Assembly (NCBI GenBank): GCA_947471745.1
Contig: CANJKZ010000975.1
Coordinates: forward strand, 1-64,000
Direction of reading: 5' to 3'
Source: Closterium sp. Naga37s-1
Lineage: Eukaryota > Streptophyta > Zygnematophyceae > Desmidiales > Closteriaceae
DNA: 64,000 nt
Shown: one piece after another, positions 13,501-27,117 of the stretch
Position numbering within the stretch: position 1 is the stretch's first letter
Layout of the letters: every line of letters starts with the position of its first letter
Notes under the pieces: model-generated
What the model saw: the letters and a program-made list of their open reading frames with translations, nothing else
Database searches by the model: none
What the model was told of the DNA's origin: nothing
Translations under genes and position numbers: made by a program

Positions 13501-16500
13501 AATTGCATTACTTACCCATATGGTTGGTACCAAGAGTGAGTGCGTTACTTACCCATATGGTTGGTACCAAGAGTAAGTACTTTACTTACCCATATGGTTG
13601 GTACCAAGGGTAAGTGCTTAATTTACCCATATGGTTGGTACCAAGAGTAAGTGCAGTACTTACCCGTATGGTTGGTACCAAGAGTAAGTGCGTTCCTTGA
13701 CAATATGGTTGGTACCAAGAGAAAGTGCATTACTTACCGTATGGTTGGTACCAAGAGTAAGTGCGTTACTTACCCGTATGGTTGGTACCAAGAGTATGCG
13801 CTTTACTTACCCATGTGGTTGGTACCAAGAGTAAGTGCTTTACTTACCCATATAGTTGGTACCAAGAGTAAGTGCGTTACTTACCCGTATGGTTGGTACC
13901 AAGAGTAAGTGCGTTACTTACCCATGTGGTTGGTACCAAGAGTAAGTGCGTTACTTACCCATATGGTTGGTACCACCAGTAAGTGCGTTACGTGCCCATA
14001 TGGTTGGTACCAAGGGTGAGTGCGCTACTTACCCATATGGTTGGTACCAAGAGTAAGTGCGTTACTTACCCAAATGGTTGGTACCAAGGGTGAGTGGGTT
14101 ACTAACCCATGTGGTTGGTACCAAGAGTAAATGCTTTACTTACCCATATGGTTGGTACCAAGAATGAGTGCGTTACTTACCCGTATGGTTGGTACCAAGA
14201 GCAAGTGCTTTACTTACCCATATGGTTGGTACCAAGGGTGAGTGGGTTACTTACCCATGTGGTTGGTACCAAGAGTGAGTGCGTTACTTACCCGTATGGT
14301 TGGTACCAAGAGTTAGTGCGTTACTTACCCATATGGTTGGTACCAACAGTAAGTGCATTAATTACCCGTATGGTTGGTACCAAGGGTATGTGCGTTACTT
14401 ACCCATATGGTTGGTACCAAGAGTAAGTGCATTACTTACCTGTATGGTTGGTACCAAGAGCAAGTGTGTTACTTGCCCATATGGTTGGTACCAAGAGTAA
14501 GTGCATTACTTACCCGTATTGTTGGTACCAAGAGTAAGTGCGTTACTTACCCGTGTGGTTGGTACCAAGAGTGAGTGCATTACTTACCCGTATAGTTGGT
14601 GCCAAGAGTAAGTGCGTTACTTACCCATTTGGTTGGTACCAAGTGTAAATGCTTTACTTACCCATATGGTTGGTACCGACAGTAAATCCTTTACTTACCC
14701 ATATGGTTGGTACCAAGAGTGAGTGCGTTACTTACCCGTATGGTTGGTACCAAGAGCAAGTGCTTTACTTACCCATATGGTCGGTACCAAGAGTGAGTGC
14801 GTCACTTACCCGTATGGTTGGTACCAACAGTAAGTGCATTACTTACCTGTATGGTTGGTACCAAGAGCAAGTGCGTTACTTACCCATATGGTTGGTACCA
14901 AGAGTAAGTGCATTACTTACCCGTATTGTTGGTACCAAGAGTAAGTGCGTTACTTACCCGTATGGTTGGTACCAAGAGTGAGTGCATTACTTACCCGTAT
15001 GGTTGGTGCCAAGAGTAAGTGCATTACTTAACCGTATGGTTGGTACCAAGAGTAAGTGCGTTACTTTCCCGTATGGTTGGTACCAAGAGTAAGCGTGTTT
15101 CTTACCCATATGGTTGGTACCAAGAGTGAGTGCGTTACTTACCCATATGGTTGGTACCAAGAGTAAGTACTTTACTTACCCATATGGTTGGTACCAAGGG
15201 TAAGTGCTTAATTTACCCATATGGTTGGTACCAAGAGTAAGTGCGTTACTTACCCGTATGGTTGGTACCAAGAGTAAGTGCATTACTTACCCATATGGTT
15301 GGTACCAAGAGTAAGTGCGTTACTTACAGGTATGGTTGGTACCTAGAGTAAGTGCATTGCTTACCCGTATGGTTGGTACCAAGAGTAAGTGCGTTACTTA
15401 CCCATGTGGTTGGTACCAAGAGTAAATGCTTTACTTACCCATATGGTTGGTACCGACAGTAAATGCTTTACTTACCCATATGGTTGGTACCAAGAGTGAG
15501 TGCGTTACTTACCCGTATGGTTGGTACCAAGAGCAAGTGCTTTACATACCCATATGGTTGGTACCAAGAGTGAGTGCGTTACTTACCCGTATGGTTGGTA
15601 CCAAGAGGTAGTGCGTTATTTACCCATATGGTTGGTACCAACAGTAAGTGCATTACTTACCCGTATGGTTGGTACCAAGAGTAAGTGCGTTACTTACCCA
15701 TATGGTTGGTACCAAGGGTGAGTGGGTTACTTACCCATGTGGTTGGTACCAAGAGTGAGTGCGTTACTTACCCGTATGGTTGGTGCCAAGAGTAAGTGCT
15801 TCAAATACTCATATGGTTGGTACCAAGAGTGAGTGCGTTACTTTCACATATGGTTGGTACCAACAGAAAGTGCTTTACTTACCCATTTGGTTGGTACCAA
15901 GAGTAAGTTCGTTACTTACCCGTATGGTTGGTACCAAGAGTAAGTGCATTACTTACCCATATGGTTGGTACCAAGAGTAAGTGCGTTACTTACCCGTATG
16001 GTTGGTACCAAGAGTAAGTGCATTACTTACCCATATGGTTGGTACCAAGAGTAAGTGCGTTACTTACCCATGTGGTTGGTACCAAGAGTAAATGCTTTAC
16101 TTACCCATATGGTTGGTACCGACAGTAAATCCTGTACTTACCCTTCTGGTTGGTACCAAGAGTGAGTGCGTTACTTACCCGTATGGTTGGTACCAAGAGC
16201 AAGTGCTTTACTTACCCATATGGTCGGTACCAAGAGTGAGTGCGTTACTTACCCATATGGTTGGTACCAACAGTAAGTGCATTACTTACCTGTATGGTTG
16301 GTACCAAGAGCAAGTGCAATACTTACCCATATGGCTGGTACCAAGAGTAAGTGCATTACTTACCTGTATGGTTGGTACCAAGAGCAAGTGCGTTACTTAC
16401 CCATATGGTTGGTACCAAGAGTAAGTGCTTTACTTACCCATTTGGTTGGTACCAAGAGTAAGTGCGTTACTTACCCGTATGGTTGGTACCAAGGGTAAGT

Positions 16501-17690
16501 GCATTACTTACCCATATGGTTGGTACCAAAAGTAGGTGCGTTACTTACCCGTATGGTTGGTACCAAGAGTAAGTGCATTACTTACCCATATGGTTGGTAC
16601 CAAGAGTGAGTGCGTTACTTACCCATATGGTTGGTACCAAGAGTAAGTACTTTACTTACCCATATGGTTGGTACCAAGGGTAAGTGCTTAATTTACCCAT
16701 ATGGTTGGTACCAAGAGTAAGTGCAGTACTTACCCGTATGGTTGGTACCAAGAGTAAGTGCGTTCCTTGACAATATGGTTGGTACCAAGAGAAAGTGCAT
16801 TACTTACCGTATGGTTGGTACCAAGAGTAAGTGCGTTACTTACCCGTATGGTTGGTACCAAGAGTATGCGCTTTACTTACCCATGTGGTTGGTACCAAGA
16901 GTAAGTGCTTTACTTACCCATATAGTTGGTACCAAGAGTAAGTGCGTTACTTACCCGTATGGTTGGTACCAAGAGTAAGTGCGTTACTTACCCATGTGGT
17001 TGGTACCAAGAGTAAGTGCGTTACTTACCCATATGGTTGGTACCACCAGTAAGTGCGTTACGTGCCCATATGGTTGGTACCAAGGGTGAGTGCGCTACTT
17101 ACCCATATGGTTGGTACCAAGAGTAAGTGCGTTACTTACCCAAATGGTTGGTACCAAGGGTGAGTGGGTTACTAACCCATGTGGTTGGTACCAAGAGTAA
17201 ATGCTTTACTTACCCATATGGTTGGTACCAAGAATGAGTGCGTTACTTACCCGTATGGTTGGTACCAAGAGCAAGTGCTTTACTTACCCATATGGTTGGT
17301 ACCAAGGGTGAGTGGGTTACTTACCCATGTGGTTGGTACCAAGAGTGAGTGCGTTACTTACCCGTATGGTTGGTACCAAGAGTTAGTGCGTTACTTACCC
17401 ATATGGTTGGTACCAACAGTAAGTGCATTAATTACCCGTATGGTTGGTACCAAGAGTATGTGCGTTACTTACCCATATGGTTGGTACCAAGAGTAAGTGC
17501 ATTACTTACCTGTATGGTTGGTACCAAGAGCAAGTGCGTTACTTACCCATATGGTTGGTACCAAGAGTAAGTGCATTACTTACCCGTATGGTTGGTACCA
17601 AGAGTAAGTGCGTTACTTACCCGTATGGTTGGTACCAAGAGTGAGTGCATTACTTACCCGTATGGTTGGTGCCAAGAGTAAGTGCATTAC
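10560..17690 (+). repeat. Higher-order satellite duplication, 3.1-3.7 kb unit
   Basis: The stretch from about 10.98 to 14.6 kb is repeated from about 14.65 to 17.7 kb. The offset between matching variant monomers falls stepwise: 3662 bp at the start (10987 with 14649), 3551 bp (11875 with 15426; 12208 with 15759), then 3070 bp (13022 with 16092; 14109 with 17179). The steps are 111 and 481 bp, which are 3 and 13 whole monomers. Smaller nested duplications lie inside: 407 bp (11 monomers; 10580 with 10987) and 444 bp (12 monomers; 12578 with 13022). Confidence 0.85.
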
Positions 17691-18916
17691 TTAACCGTAT
17701 GGTTGGTACCAAGAGTAAGTGCGTTACTTTCCCGTATGGTTGGTACCAAGAGTAAGCATGTTTCTTACCCATATGGTTGGTACCAAGAGTGAGTGCGTTA
17801 CTTACCCATATGGTTGGTACCAAGAGTAAGTACTTTACTTACCCCTATGGTTGGTACCAAGGGTAAGTGCTTAATTTTCCCATATGGTTGGTACCAAGAG
17901 AAAGTGCGTTACTTACCCGTATGGTTGGTACCAAGAGTAAGTGCGTTACTTACCCGTATGGTTGGTACCAAGAGTAAGTGCGTTACTTACCCATGTGGTT
18001 GGTACCAAGAGTAAGTGCGTTACTTACCCATATGGTTGGTACCAACAGTAAGTGCGTTACTTACCCATATGGTTGGTACCAAGGGTGAGTGCGCTACTTA
18101 CCCATATGGTTGGTACCAAGAGTAAGTGCGTTACTTACCCAAATGGTTGGTACCAAGGGTGAGTGGGTCACTAACCCATGTGGTTGGTACCAAGAGTAAG
18201 TGCGTTACTTGCCCATGTGGTTGGTTCTAAGATTAAGTGCGTTACTTACCCATATGGTTAGTACCAACAGTAATTGTGTTACTTACCCATATGGTTGGTA
18301 CCAAGGGTGAGTGCGTTACTTACCCATATGGTTGGTACCAAGAGTAAGTGCGTTACTTATCCATATGGTTGGTTCCAAGAGTAAGTGCGTTACTTACCCA
18401 AACGGTTGGTACCAAGGGTGAGTGGGTTACTGACCCATGTGGTTGGTACCAAGAGTAAGTGCGTTACTTACCCATATGATTGGTACCAAGAGTAAGTGCG
18501 TTACTTACCTATATGGTTGGTACCAAGGGTGAGTGCGTTACTTACCCATATGGTTGGTACCAAGAGTAAGTGCGTTACTTACCAATGTGGTTGGTACCAA
18601 GAGTAAGTGCGTTACTTACCCGTATGGTTGGTACCAAGAGTGAGTGCGTTACTTACCCGTATGGTTGGTGCCATGAGTAAGTGCTTCACTTACCCATATG
18701 GTTGGTACCAAGAGTGAGTGCGTTACTTACCCATATGGTTGGTACCAAGAGTGAGTGCGTTACTTTCACATATGGTTGGTACCAACAGAAAGTGCTTTAC
18801 TTACCCATATGGTTGGTACCAAGGGTAAGTGCTTTACTTACCCATTTGGTTGGTACCAAGAGTAAGTGCGTTACTTACCCATATGGTTGGTACCAAGAGT
18901 AAGTGCATTACTTACC

Positions 18917-19678
18917 TGGACGGCGTCCTGGGCGCCTGGACGCCGACCTGGGCGCGTGGACGGCGTCCGAGGAGGCTGGACGCCGACCTGGGCGCCTGGA
19001 CGCCGACCTGGGCGCCTGCACGGCGTCTTGGGCATCCGGACGCCGACCTAGGCGTCTGGACGTCGACCTGGGTGCTGGGACACCTCTTCAGGGGACGCCG
19101 GTCTGGTGTAGCCGGCGTACGACTGGGCTGGGCGACCACGCGTGGTTGACTGGTCGACCAAGTTTCCCGGGCGACGAAGTTCTGCGGAGGTGTGCGACAG
19201 TCGCCCATGTGGTTTTGGCGAAGCCGACCTCGGTGGTGGTATTCCGAGGTCGACCTGGAGGATCAGGTGCAGACGTGGGCATGTGGTCGACTTGGCGTCT
19301 GCGCTGTGCAGGTGACGAGGCACAGCACGCCAATCAACTACGAGCACAGCTGCCTTGCTGCAGCGTTGGCACGCCGTCGACTTGCAGCGTTGGCAGATCG
19401 CGACTTTGCACTGCTGGAGCGCGGTCGACCATGTCGTGCTGGAAAGCGGTCGACCGTGCTGCGCTGGCAGTCGACCTGCTTGCATGCTAGCCCGTGATGT
19501 AGACAGTGTTGCTTTGCCATTGTCAACCATTGTTCTCAACTTTTGCTAGTGAAACTCTTGCAGTTTTGCCCTGTGAACGCACAAGTGCTAGAGAACGACT
19601 AAGTGAACGAACGCAGAGATCCCTCCTACCCCGTGCCTAGCCCGTATTCTAGCTCCCGTTGATAGAGTTATCTCGGCA
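18917..19678 (+). mobile_element. Fragment of GTCGAC-rich Copia LTR (broken)
   Basis: Non-satellite, GC-rich insertion of 762 bp. Read on the minus strand, its right end (TGCCGAGATAAC, then GGGAGCTAG and GGGCTAGG) matches the end of the LTR family seen at 27118 and 32853. That match is followed by the same CTGCCAGCGCAGCA and GGTCGACCG stretches. Here the LTR lies in the opposite direction to those copies. The left part is made of GGACGCCGTCC / GGCGCCTGG tandem blocks like those at 27.9-28.1 kb and abuts satellite directly, so the copy is broken and no target duplication can be scored. No gene is seen in it. Confidence 0.85.
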
Positions 19679-22600
19679 GTAAGTGCATTACTTACCCGTA
19701 TGGTTGGTACCAATAGTGAGTGCGTTAGTTACCCATATGGTTGGTACCAAGAGTAAGTGCGTTACTTACCCATATGGTTGGTACCAAGAGTAAGTGCGTT
19801 ACTTACCCATATGGTTGGTACCAATAGTACGTGCAATATTTACCCGTATGGTTGGTACCAAGAATAAGTGCGTTACTTACCCATATGGTTGGTACAAAGA
19901 GTGAGTGCGTTACTTACCCATGTGGTTGGTTCCAAGAGTGAGTACGTTACTTACTGATATGGTTGGTACCCAGAATAAGTGCGTTACTTACCGATATGGT
20001 TGGTACCAGGAGTTAGTACGTAACTTGCCCATATGGTTGGTATTAAGAGCAAATGCGTTACTTACCGATATGGTTGGTACCAAAAGTAAGTTCGTTACTT
20101 ACCCATATGGTTGGTACCAGGAGTAAGTGTGTTACTTACCCATATGGTTGGTACCAAGAGTGAGTGCGTTACTTACCCATGTGGTTGGTACCAAGAGTAA
20201 TTGCGTTACTTACTCTTATGGTTGGTACCAAGAGTGAGTGCATTACTTACCTATATGGTTTGTACCAAGATTAAGTACGTTACTTACCCGTATGGTCGGT
20301 ACCAAGAGTAACTTTACCCTTATGGTTGGTACCAAGGGTGAGCGCGTTACTTACCTATATAGTTGGTACCAATAGTACGTGCAATATTTACCTGTATGGT
20401 TGGTACCAAGAATAAGTGCGTTACTTACCCATATGGTTGGTAAAAAGAGTGAGTGCGTTACTTACCCATATGGTTGGTACCAAGAGTAGGTGCGTTACTT
20501 ACTCATATGGTTGGTACCAAGAGTGAGTGCGTTACTTACCCATATGGTTGGTACCAAGAGTGGGTACGCTACTTACCGATATGGTTGGTACCCAGACTAA
20601 GTGCGTTACTTACCGATATGGTTGGTACCAAGAGTGAGAGCGTTACTTACCCATATGGTTGGTATCAAGAGTAAGTGCGTTACTTACCGATATGGTTGGT
20701 ACCAAGAGTGAGTACGTTACTTGCCCATATGGTTGGTACCAAGAGTAAGTGCGTTACTTACCCATGTGGTTGGTACCAAGAGTGAGTGCGTTACTTACCC
20801 ATGTGGTTGGTAGCAAAAGTAAGTGCGTTACTTACTCATATGGTTTGCACTATGAGTGAGTGCATTACTTACCCATATGGTTTGTACCAAGATTAAGTAC
20901 GTTACTTACCGGTATGGTTGGTACCAAGATTAACTGCGTTACTTACCCATATGGTTGGTACCAAGGGTGAGTGCGTTACTTACCCATGTGGTTGGTAACA
21001 AGAGTAAGTGCGTTACCTACCCATATGGTTGGTACCAAGAGTAAGTGCATTACTAACCCGTATGGTTGGTACCAGGAGTAAGTGCGTTATTTACCAATAT
21101 GGTTGGTACCAAGAGTAAGTACGTTAATTACATATATGGTTCGTACCCAGAGTGAGTGCGTTACTTACCCATATGGTTGGTACCAAGAGTAAGTGCGATA
21201 CTTACCGATATGGTTGGTACCGAGAGTAAGTGCGTTACTTACTCATATGGTTGGTACCAAGGGTGAGTGCGTTACTTACCCATGTGGTTGGTACCAATTG
21301 TAAGTGCGTTACTTACCCATATGGTTGGTACCAAGAGTAAGTTCGTTACTTACCCATATGGTTGGTACCAGGAGTAAGTGCGTTACTTACCCATATGGTT
21401 GTACTAAGGGTGAGTGCGTTACCTACCCATGTGGTTGGTACCAAGAGTAAGTGCGTTACCTACCCATATGCTTGGTACCAAGAGTAAGTGCATTACTTAT
21501 CCGTATGATTGGTACCAGGAGTAAGTGCGTTACTTACCAATATGGTTGGTACCAAGAGTAAATACGTTACTTACCGATATAGTTGGTACCCAGAGTGAGT
21601 GCGATACTTACCGATATGGTTGGTACCCAGAGTAAGTGAGTTACTTACTCATATGGTTGGTACCAAGGGTGAGTGCGTTACTTACCCATGTGGTTGGTAC
21701 CAAGAGTAAGTGTGTTACTTAGTCATATGGTTGGTACCAAGAGTAAGTTCGTTACTTACCCATATGGTTGGTACCAGGAGTAAGTGCGTTACTTACCCAT
21801 ATGGTTGGTACCAAGGGTGAGTGCGTTACGTACCTATGTGGTTAGTACCAAGAGTAAGCGCGATACTTACCCATATGGTTGGTACCAATAGTACGTGCAA
21901 TATTTACCCGTATGGTTGGTACCAATAATAAGTGCGTTACTTACCCATATGGTTGGTACAAAGTGTGAGCGGTTACTTACCCATGTGGTTGGGGCCAAGA
22001 CTAAGTGCGATACTTACAAATATGGTTGGTACCAAGAGTGTGTGCATTACATACCCATATGGTTGGTACCAAGAGTGAGTACGATACTTACCAATATGGT
22101 TGGTACCCAGAGTAATTGCGTTACTTATCGATATGGTTTGTACCAAGATAAGTGCGTGCGTTACTTACCGATATGGTTTGTATCAAGAGTAAGTGCGTTA
22201 CTTACCGATACGGTAGGTACCCAGAGTAAGTACGTTACTTACCCATATGGTTGGTGCCAAGAGTAAGTTCGTTACTTACCCATATGGTTGGTACCAGGAG
22301 TAAGTGCGTTACTTACCCATATGGTTGGTAAAAAGAGTGAGTGCGTTACTTACCCATGTGGTTGGTACCAAGAGTAAGTGCTTTACTTACCCATATGGTT
22401 GGTACCAAGAGTGAGTACGTTACTTACTGATATGGTTGGTACCCATAATAAGTGCGTTATTTACCGATATGGTTGGTACCAAGAGTTAGTACGTTACTTG
22501 CCCATATGGTTGGTATCAAGAGCAAATGCGTTACTTACTGATATGGTTGGTACCCAGAGTAAGTGCGTTACTTACCCATATGTTTGGTACCAAAAGTTAA

Positions 22601-25488
22601 TTTTTACTTACCCATATGGTTGGTACCAGGAGTACGTGCGTTACTTACCCATATGGTTGGTACCAAGAGTGAGTGCGTTACTTACCCATGTGGTTGGTAC
22701 CAAGAGTAATTGCGTTACTTACTCTTATGGTTGGTACCAAGAGTGAGTGCATTACTTACCTATATGGTTTGTACCAATTTTAAGTACGTTACTTACCCGT
22801 ATGGTTGGTACCAAGAGTAACTGCGTTACTTACCCATATGGTTGGTACCAAGGGTGAGTGCGTTACTTACCTATGTGGTTGGTACCAAGAGTAAGCGCGT
22901 TACTTACCCATATAGTTGGTACCAATAGTACGTGCAATATTTACCTGTATGGTTGGTACCAAGAATATGTGCGTTACTTACCCATATGGTTGGTAAAAAG
23001 AGTGAGTGCGTTACTTACCCATGTGGTTGGTACCAAAAGTAGGTGCGTTACTTACTCATATGGTTGGTACCAAGAGTGAGTGCGTTATTTACCCATATGG
23101 TTGGTACCAAGAGTGAGTACGTTACTTACCCATATGGTTGGTATCAAGAGTAAGTGCGTTACTTACCGATATGGTTCGTACCCAGAGTAAGTACGTTACT
23201 TACCCATATGGTTGGTACCAAGAGTAAGTTCGTTACTTACCCATATGGTTGGTACAAGGAGTAAGTGCGTTACTTACCCATATGGTTGGTACCAAGAGTG
23301 AGTGCGTTACTTACCCATGTGGTTGGTACCAAGAGTAAGTGCGTTACTTACTCATATGGTTGGCACCATGAGTGAGTGCATAACTTACCCATATGGTTTG
23401 TACCAGGATTAAGTACGTTACTTATCGGTATGTTTGGTACCAAGATTAACTGCGTTACTTACCCATATGGTTGGTACCAAAGGCGAGTGCGTTACTTACC
23501 CATGTGGTTGGTAACTAGAGTAAGTGCATTACTTACCCGTATTGTTTTTACCAAGAGTAAGTGCGTTACTTACTGATATGGTTGGTACCAAGAGTAAGTA
23601 CGTTACTTACCGATATGGTTCGTACCCAGAGTAAGTGCGTTACATACCGATCTGGTTGGTACAAAGAGTGAGTGCGTTACTTACCCATATGGTTGGTACC
23701 AAGAGTAAGTGCAATACTTACCGATATGGTTGGTACCGAGTATAAGTGCGTTACTTACTCATGTGGTTGGTACCAAGAGTGAGTGCGTTACTTACCCATA
23801 TGGTTGGTACCAAGAGTGAGTACTTTACTCACCCATATGGTTGGTACCGGGAGTAAGTGCGCCTTACCCATATGGTTGGTACCAAGAGTATGTGCATAAT
23901 TTACCTGTATGATTTGTACCAAGAATAAATGCGTTACTTACCCGTATGGTTGGTACCAGGAGTAAGTGCGTTACTTACCCATATGGTTGGTACAAAGAGT
24001 GAGTGCGTTACTTACCCATGTGGTTTGTAACTAGAGTAATTTCGTTACTTACTCATATGGTTGGTACCAAGAGTGAGTGCGTTACTTACCCATATGGTTG
24101 GTACCAAGAGTAAGTACGTTACTTACCCATGTGGTTGGTACCAAGAGTAAGTACGTTACTTACCCATATGGTTGGTACCGGGAGTAAGTGCCCCTTACCC
24201 ATATGGTTGGTACCAAGAGTGAGTACGTTACTTAACGATAACATTGGTACCCAGAGTAAGTTCGTTACTTACCCATATGGTTGGTACCAAGCGTGAGTAC
24301 GTTACTTACCCATGAGGTTGGTACCAAGAGTAAGTTCGTTACTTACCCATATGGTTGGTACCGGGAGTAAGTGCGCCTTACCCATATGGTTGGTACCAAG
24401 AGTGAGTACGTTACTTACCCATGTGGTTGGTACCAAGAATGAGTACGTTACTTACCGATATGGTTGGTACCCAGAGTAAGTGCGTTACATACCGATATGG
24501 TTGGTACCAAGAGTGAGTGCGTTACTTACCCATATGGTTGGTATTAAGAGTAAGTGCGATACTTACCGATATGCTTCGTACCCTGAGTAAGTGCGTTACT
24601 TACTCATATGGTTGGTACCAAGAGTGAATACGTCACTTACCCATGTGGTTGGTACCAAGAGTAAGTTTGTTACTTACCCATATGGTTGGTACCAAGAGTG
24701 AGTACTTTAGTTACCCATGTGGTTGGGACCAAGAGTAAGTGCGTTGCATACTCATATGGTTGGCACCAAGAGTTAGTGCATTACTTACTCATATGGTTGG
24801 TACCAAGATTAAGTACGCTACTTACCCGTATAGTTGGTACCAAGAGTGAGTACGTTACTTACCCATGTGGTTGGTACCAAGAGTGAGTGCGTTACTTACT
24901 CATATGATTGGCACCAAGAGTGAGTGCATTCCTTACCCATATGGTTTGTACCAAGATTAAGTACGTTACTTACCCGTATGGTTGGTACCTAGAGTAAGAG
25001 CGTTACTTACCCATATGGTTGGTACCAAGGGTGATTGCGCTACTTACCTATGTGGTTGGTACCAAGATTAAGCGCGATACTTACCCATATGGTTGGTACC
25101 AAGAGTATGTGCATAATTTACCTGTATGGTTGGTACCAAGGGTGCGTGCGCTACTTACCTATCTGGTTGGTACAAAGAATAAGCGCGTTACTTTACGATA
25201 TGGTTGGTACAAAGAGTGAGTGCGTTACTTACCCATATAGTTGGTACCAAGAGTAAGTGCGTTACTTACCGATATGGTTGGTACCCGGAGTAAGTGCGTT
25301 ACTTACCAATATGGTTGGTACCAAGTGTGAGTACGTTACTTACCCATGTGGTTGGTACCAAGAATACGTGCGTTACTTACCCATATGGTTGGTACCAAGA
25401 GTAAGTGTGTTACTTATCCATATGGTTGGTACCAACAGTAAGTTCGTTACTTACCCATATTGTTGGTACCATGAGTAAGTGCGTTACT
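19679..25488 (+). repeat. 37-bp satellite array, block 2
   Basis: Same monomer and orientation as block 1, but a different mix of variants. CCGATATGG, TACCCAGAGTAAG, GAGTGAGTACG, AAGATTAAGTACG and CCATGTGG are common here. No gene or other insertion is seen in this block. Confidence 0.96.
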
Positions 25489-25633
25489 TGCAGGGATAGC
25501 ATTCCAGTCCGCTAACCGACTGGGATAAAAGGGCATGTTTCCTTGGTGGGTCAGCGCACCCATACCCCCCCAGGACGACACCTGTAGCCTTTGGGGAGAC
25601 CACTTCGGGCCATTCCAGTGTCCACTTCCAACA
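25489..25633 (-). mobile_element. 145-bp solo LTR-like insertion (TG...CA) with TSD
   Basis: A 145-bp single-copy insertion interrupts a satellite monomer. It starts TGCAGGGATAG and ends CCACTTCCAACA, so it has the TG...CA ends of LTRs. It is flanked by a perfect 5-bp duplication, TTACT (25484-25488 and 25634-25638). Removing the insertion and one TTACT restores an ordinary monomer. Read on the minus strand it begins TGTTGGAAG and ends CCCTGCA, with a TATA-like CTTTTAT inside, which is typical of short Copia or TRIM LTRs; strand is inferred from that. It is too short to code. It is unrelated to the GTCGAC-rich LTRs nearby. Confidence 0.8.
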
Positions 25634-27117
25634 TTACTAACCCATATGGTTGGTACCAAGAGTGAGTACGTTACTTACCCATGTGGTTGGTACCCAGAGT
25701 AAGTGCGTTACTTACCCATATGGTTTGTACCAATAGTGAGTACATTACATACCCATGTCGTTGGTACCAAGAGTGAGTGCGTTACTTACCCATATGGTTG
25801 GTACCAAGGGTGAGTGCGTTACTTACCCATGTGGTTGGTACCAAGAGTAAGTGCGTTATTTACTCATATGGTTGGCACCAAGAGTGAGTGCATTACTTAC
25901 ATATATGGTTGGTACCAATATTAAGTACGTTACTTACCCGTGTGGTTGGTACCAAGAGTAAGTGCGTTACTTACCCAAATGGTTGGTACCAAGAGTGAGT
26001 GCGTTACTTACCCATATGGTTGGTACCAAGAGTGAGTGCGTTACGTACCGATATGGTTTGTACCCAGAGTAAATGAGTTACTTACCCATATGGTTGGTAC
26101 CAAGAGTAAGTACGTTACTTACCCAGGTGGTTGGTACCAAGAGTGAGTGCGTTACTTACCCATGTGGTTGGTACCAAGAGTATGTGCGTTACTTACTCAT
26201 ATGGTTGGTACCAAGGGTGAGTGCGTTACTTACCCATGTGGCTGGTACCAAGAGTAATGCGTTACTTACCCGTATGGTTAGTACCAAGAGTAAGTGCGTT
26301 ACATACCCATATGGTTGGTACCAGGAGTAAGTGCGTTACTTACCGATATGATTGGTACCAAAAGTAAGTGCGTTACTTACCCGTATGGTTAGTACCAAGA
26401 GTAAGTGCGTTACTTACCCATATGGTTGGTACCAAGAACGAGTACGTTACTTACCGATATGGTTGGTACCCAGAGTAAGTGCGGTACTTACTGATATGGT
26501 TGGTACCAAGAGTAAGTGCGTTACTTACCGATATGGTTGTTACCCAAAGTAAGTGCGTTACTTACCCATATGGTTGGTACCAAGAGTGAGTACGTTACTT
26601 ACCTATGTTGTTGGTACCAAGAATGAGTGCGTTACTTACCCATATGGTTGGTACCAAGGGTGAGTGCGTTACTTACCCATGTGGTTGGTACCAAGAGTAA
26701 GTGCGTTACTTACCCATATGGTTGGTACCAAGAGTAAGTGCATTACTTACCTGTATGGTTGGTACCAAGAGCAAGTGCGTTACTTACCCGTATGGTTGGT
26801 ACCAGGAGTAAGTGCGTTACATACCCATATGGTTGGTACAAAGAGTGAGTGCGTTACTTACCCATGTGGTTGGTACCTAGAGTAATTGCGTTACTTATTC
26901 ATATGGTTGGTACCAAGAGTGAGTGCGTTACTTACCCATATGGTTGGTACCCAGAGTAAGTTCGTTACTTACTCATATGGTTGGTACCAAGAGTGAGTAC
27001 GTTACTTACCCATGTGGTTGGTACCAAGAGTAAGTTCGTTACTTACCCATATGGTTGGTACCAAGAGTGAGTGCGTTACTTATCCATGTGGTTGGTACCA
27101 AGAGTAAGTGCGTTACT
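25634..27117 (+). repeat. 37-bp satellite array, block 3
   Basis: Forward-oriented monomers with the block 2 variant mix, between the 145-bp insertion and the composite LTR. No gene seen. Confidence 0.95.

Larger units (their letters stand above)
1..18916 (+). repeat. 37-bp satellite array, block 1
   Basis: Tandem monomers of 37 bp run uninterrupted from the first base. Each contains GGTACC, then AAGAGTAAGT, the core GTAAGTGCGTTACTTAC, and a CATATG or CGTATG box. The core is an inverted repeat (GTAAGT / ACTTAC) around a 5-base loop. Monomer GC is about 43 percent (16 of 37), clearly below the inserted elements. Common variants here are CCCATATGG, CCCGTATGG, CCCAAATGG, GTGCTTTAC and TTTCCC; I did not see the CCGATATGG variant that is frequent after 19.9 kb. 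Some monomers are shortened by 18 bp. The strand given is the direction in which the monomer reads GGTACCAAGAG. No gene is supported in this block. Confidence 0.97.

Noticed and set aside
1-18916. Telomeric or ribosomal repeats
   Set aside because: No TTTAGGG or TTAGGG runs and no rRNA-like sequence were seen; the monomer is unrelated to either.
18903-19549. Overlapping open frames on both strands in the LTR fragment
   Set aside because: They lie in GC-rich LTR repeats and match other LTR copies as DNA, not as protein.
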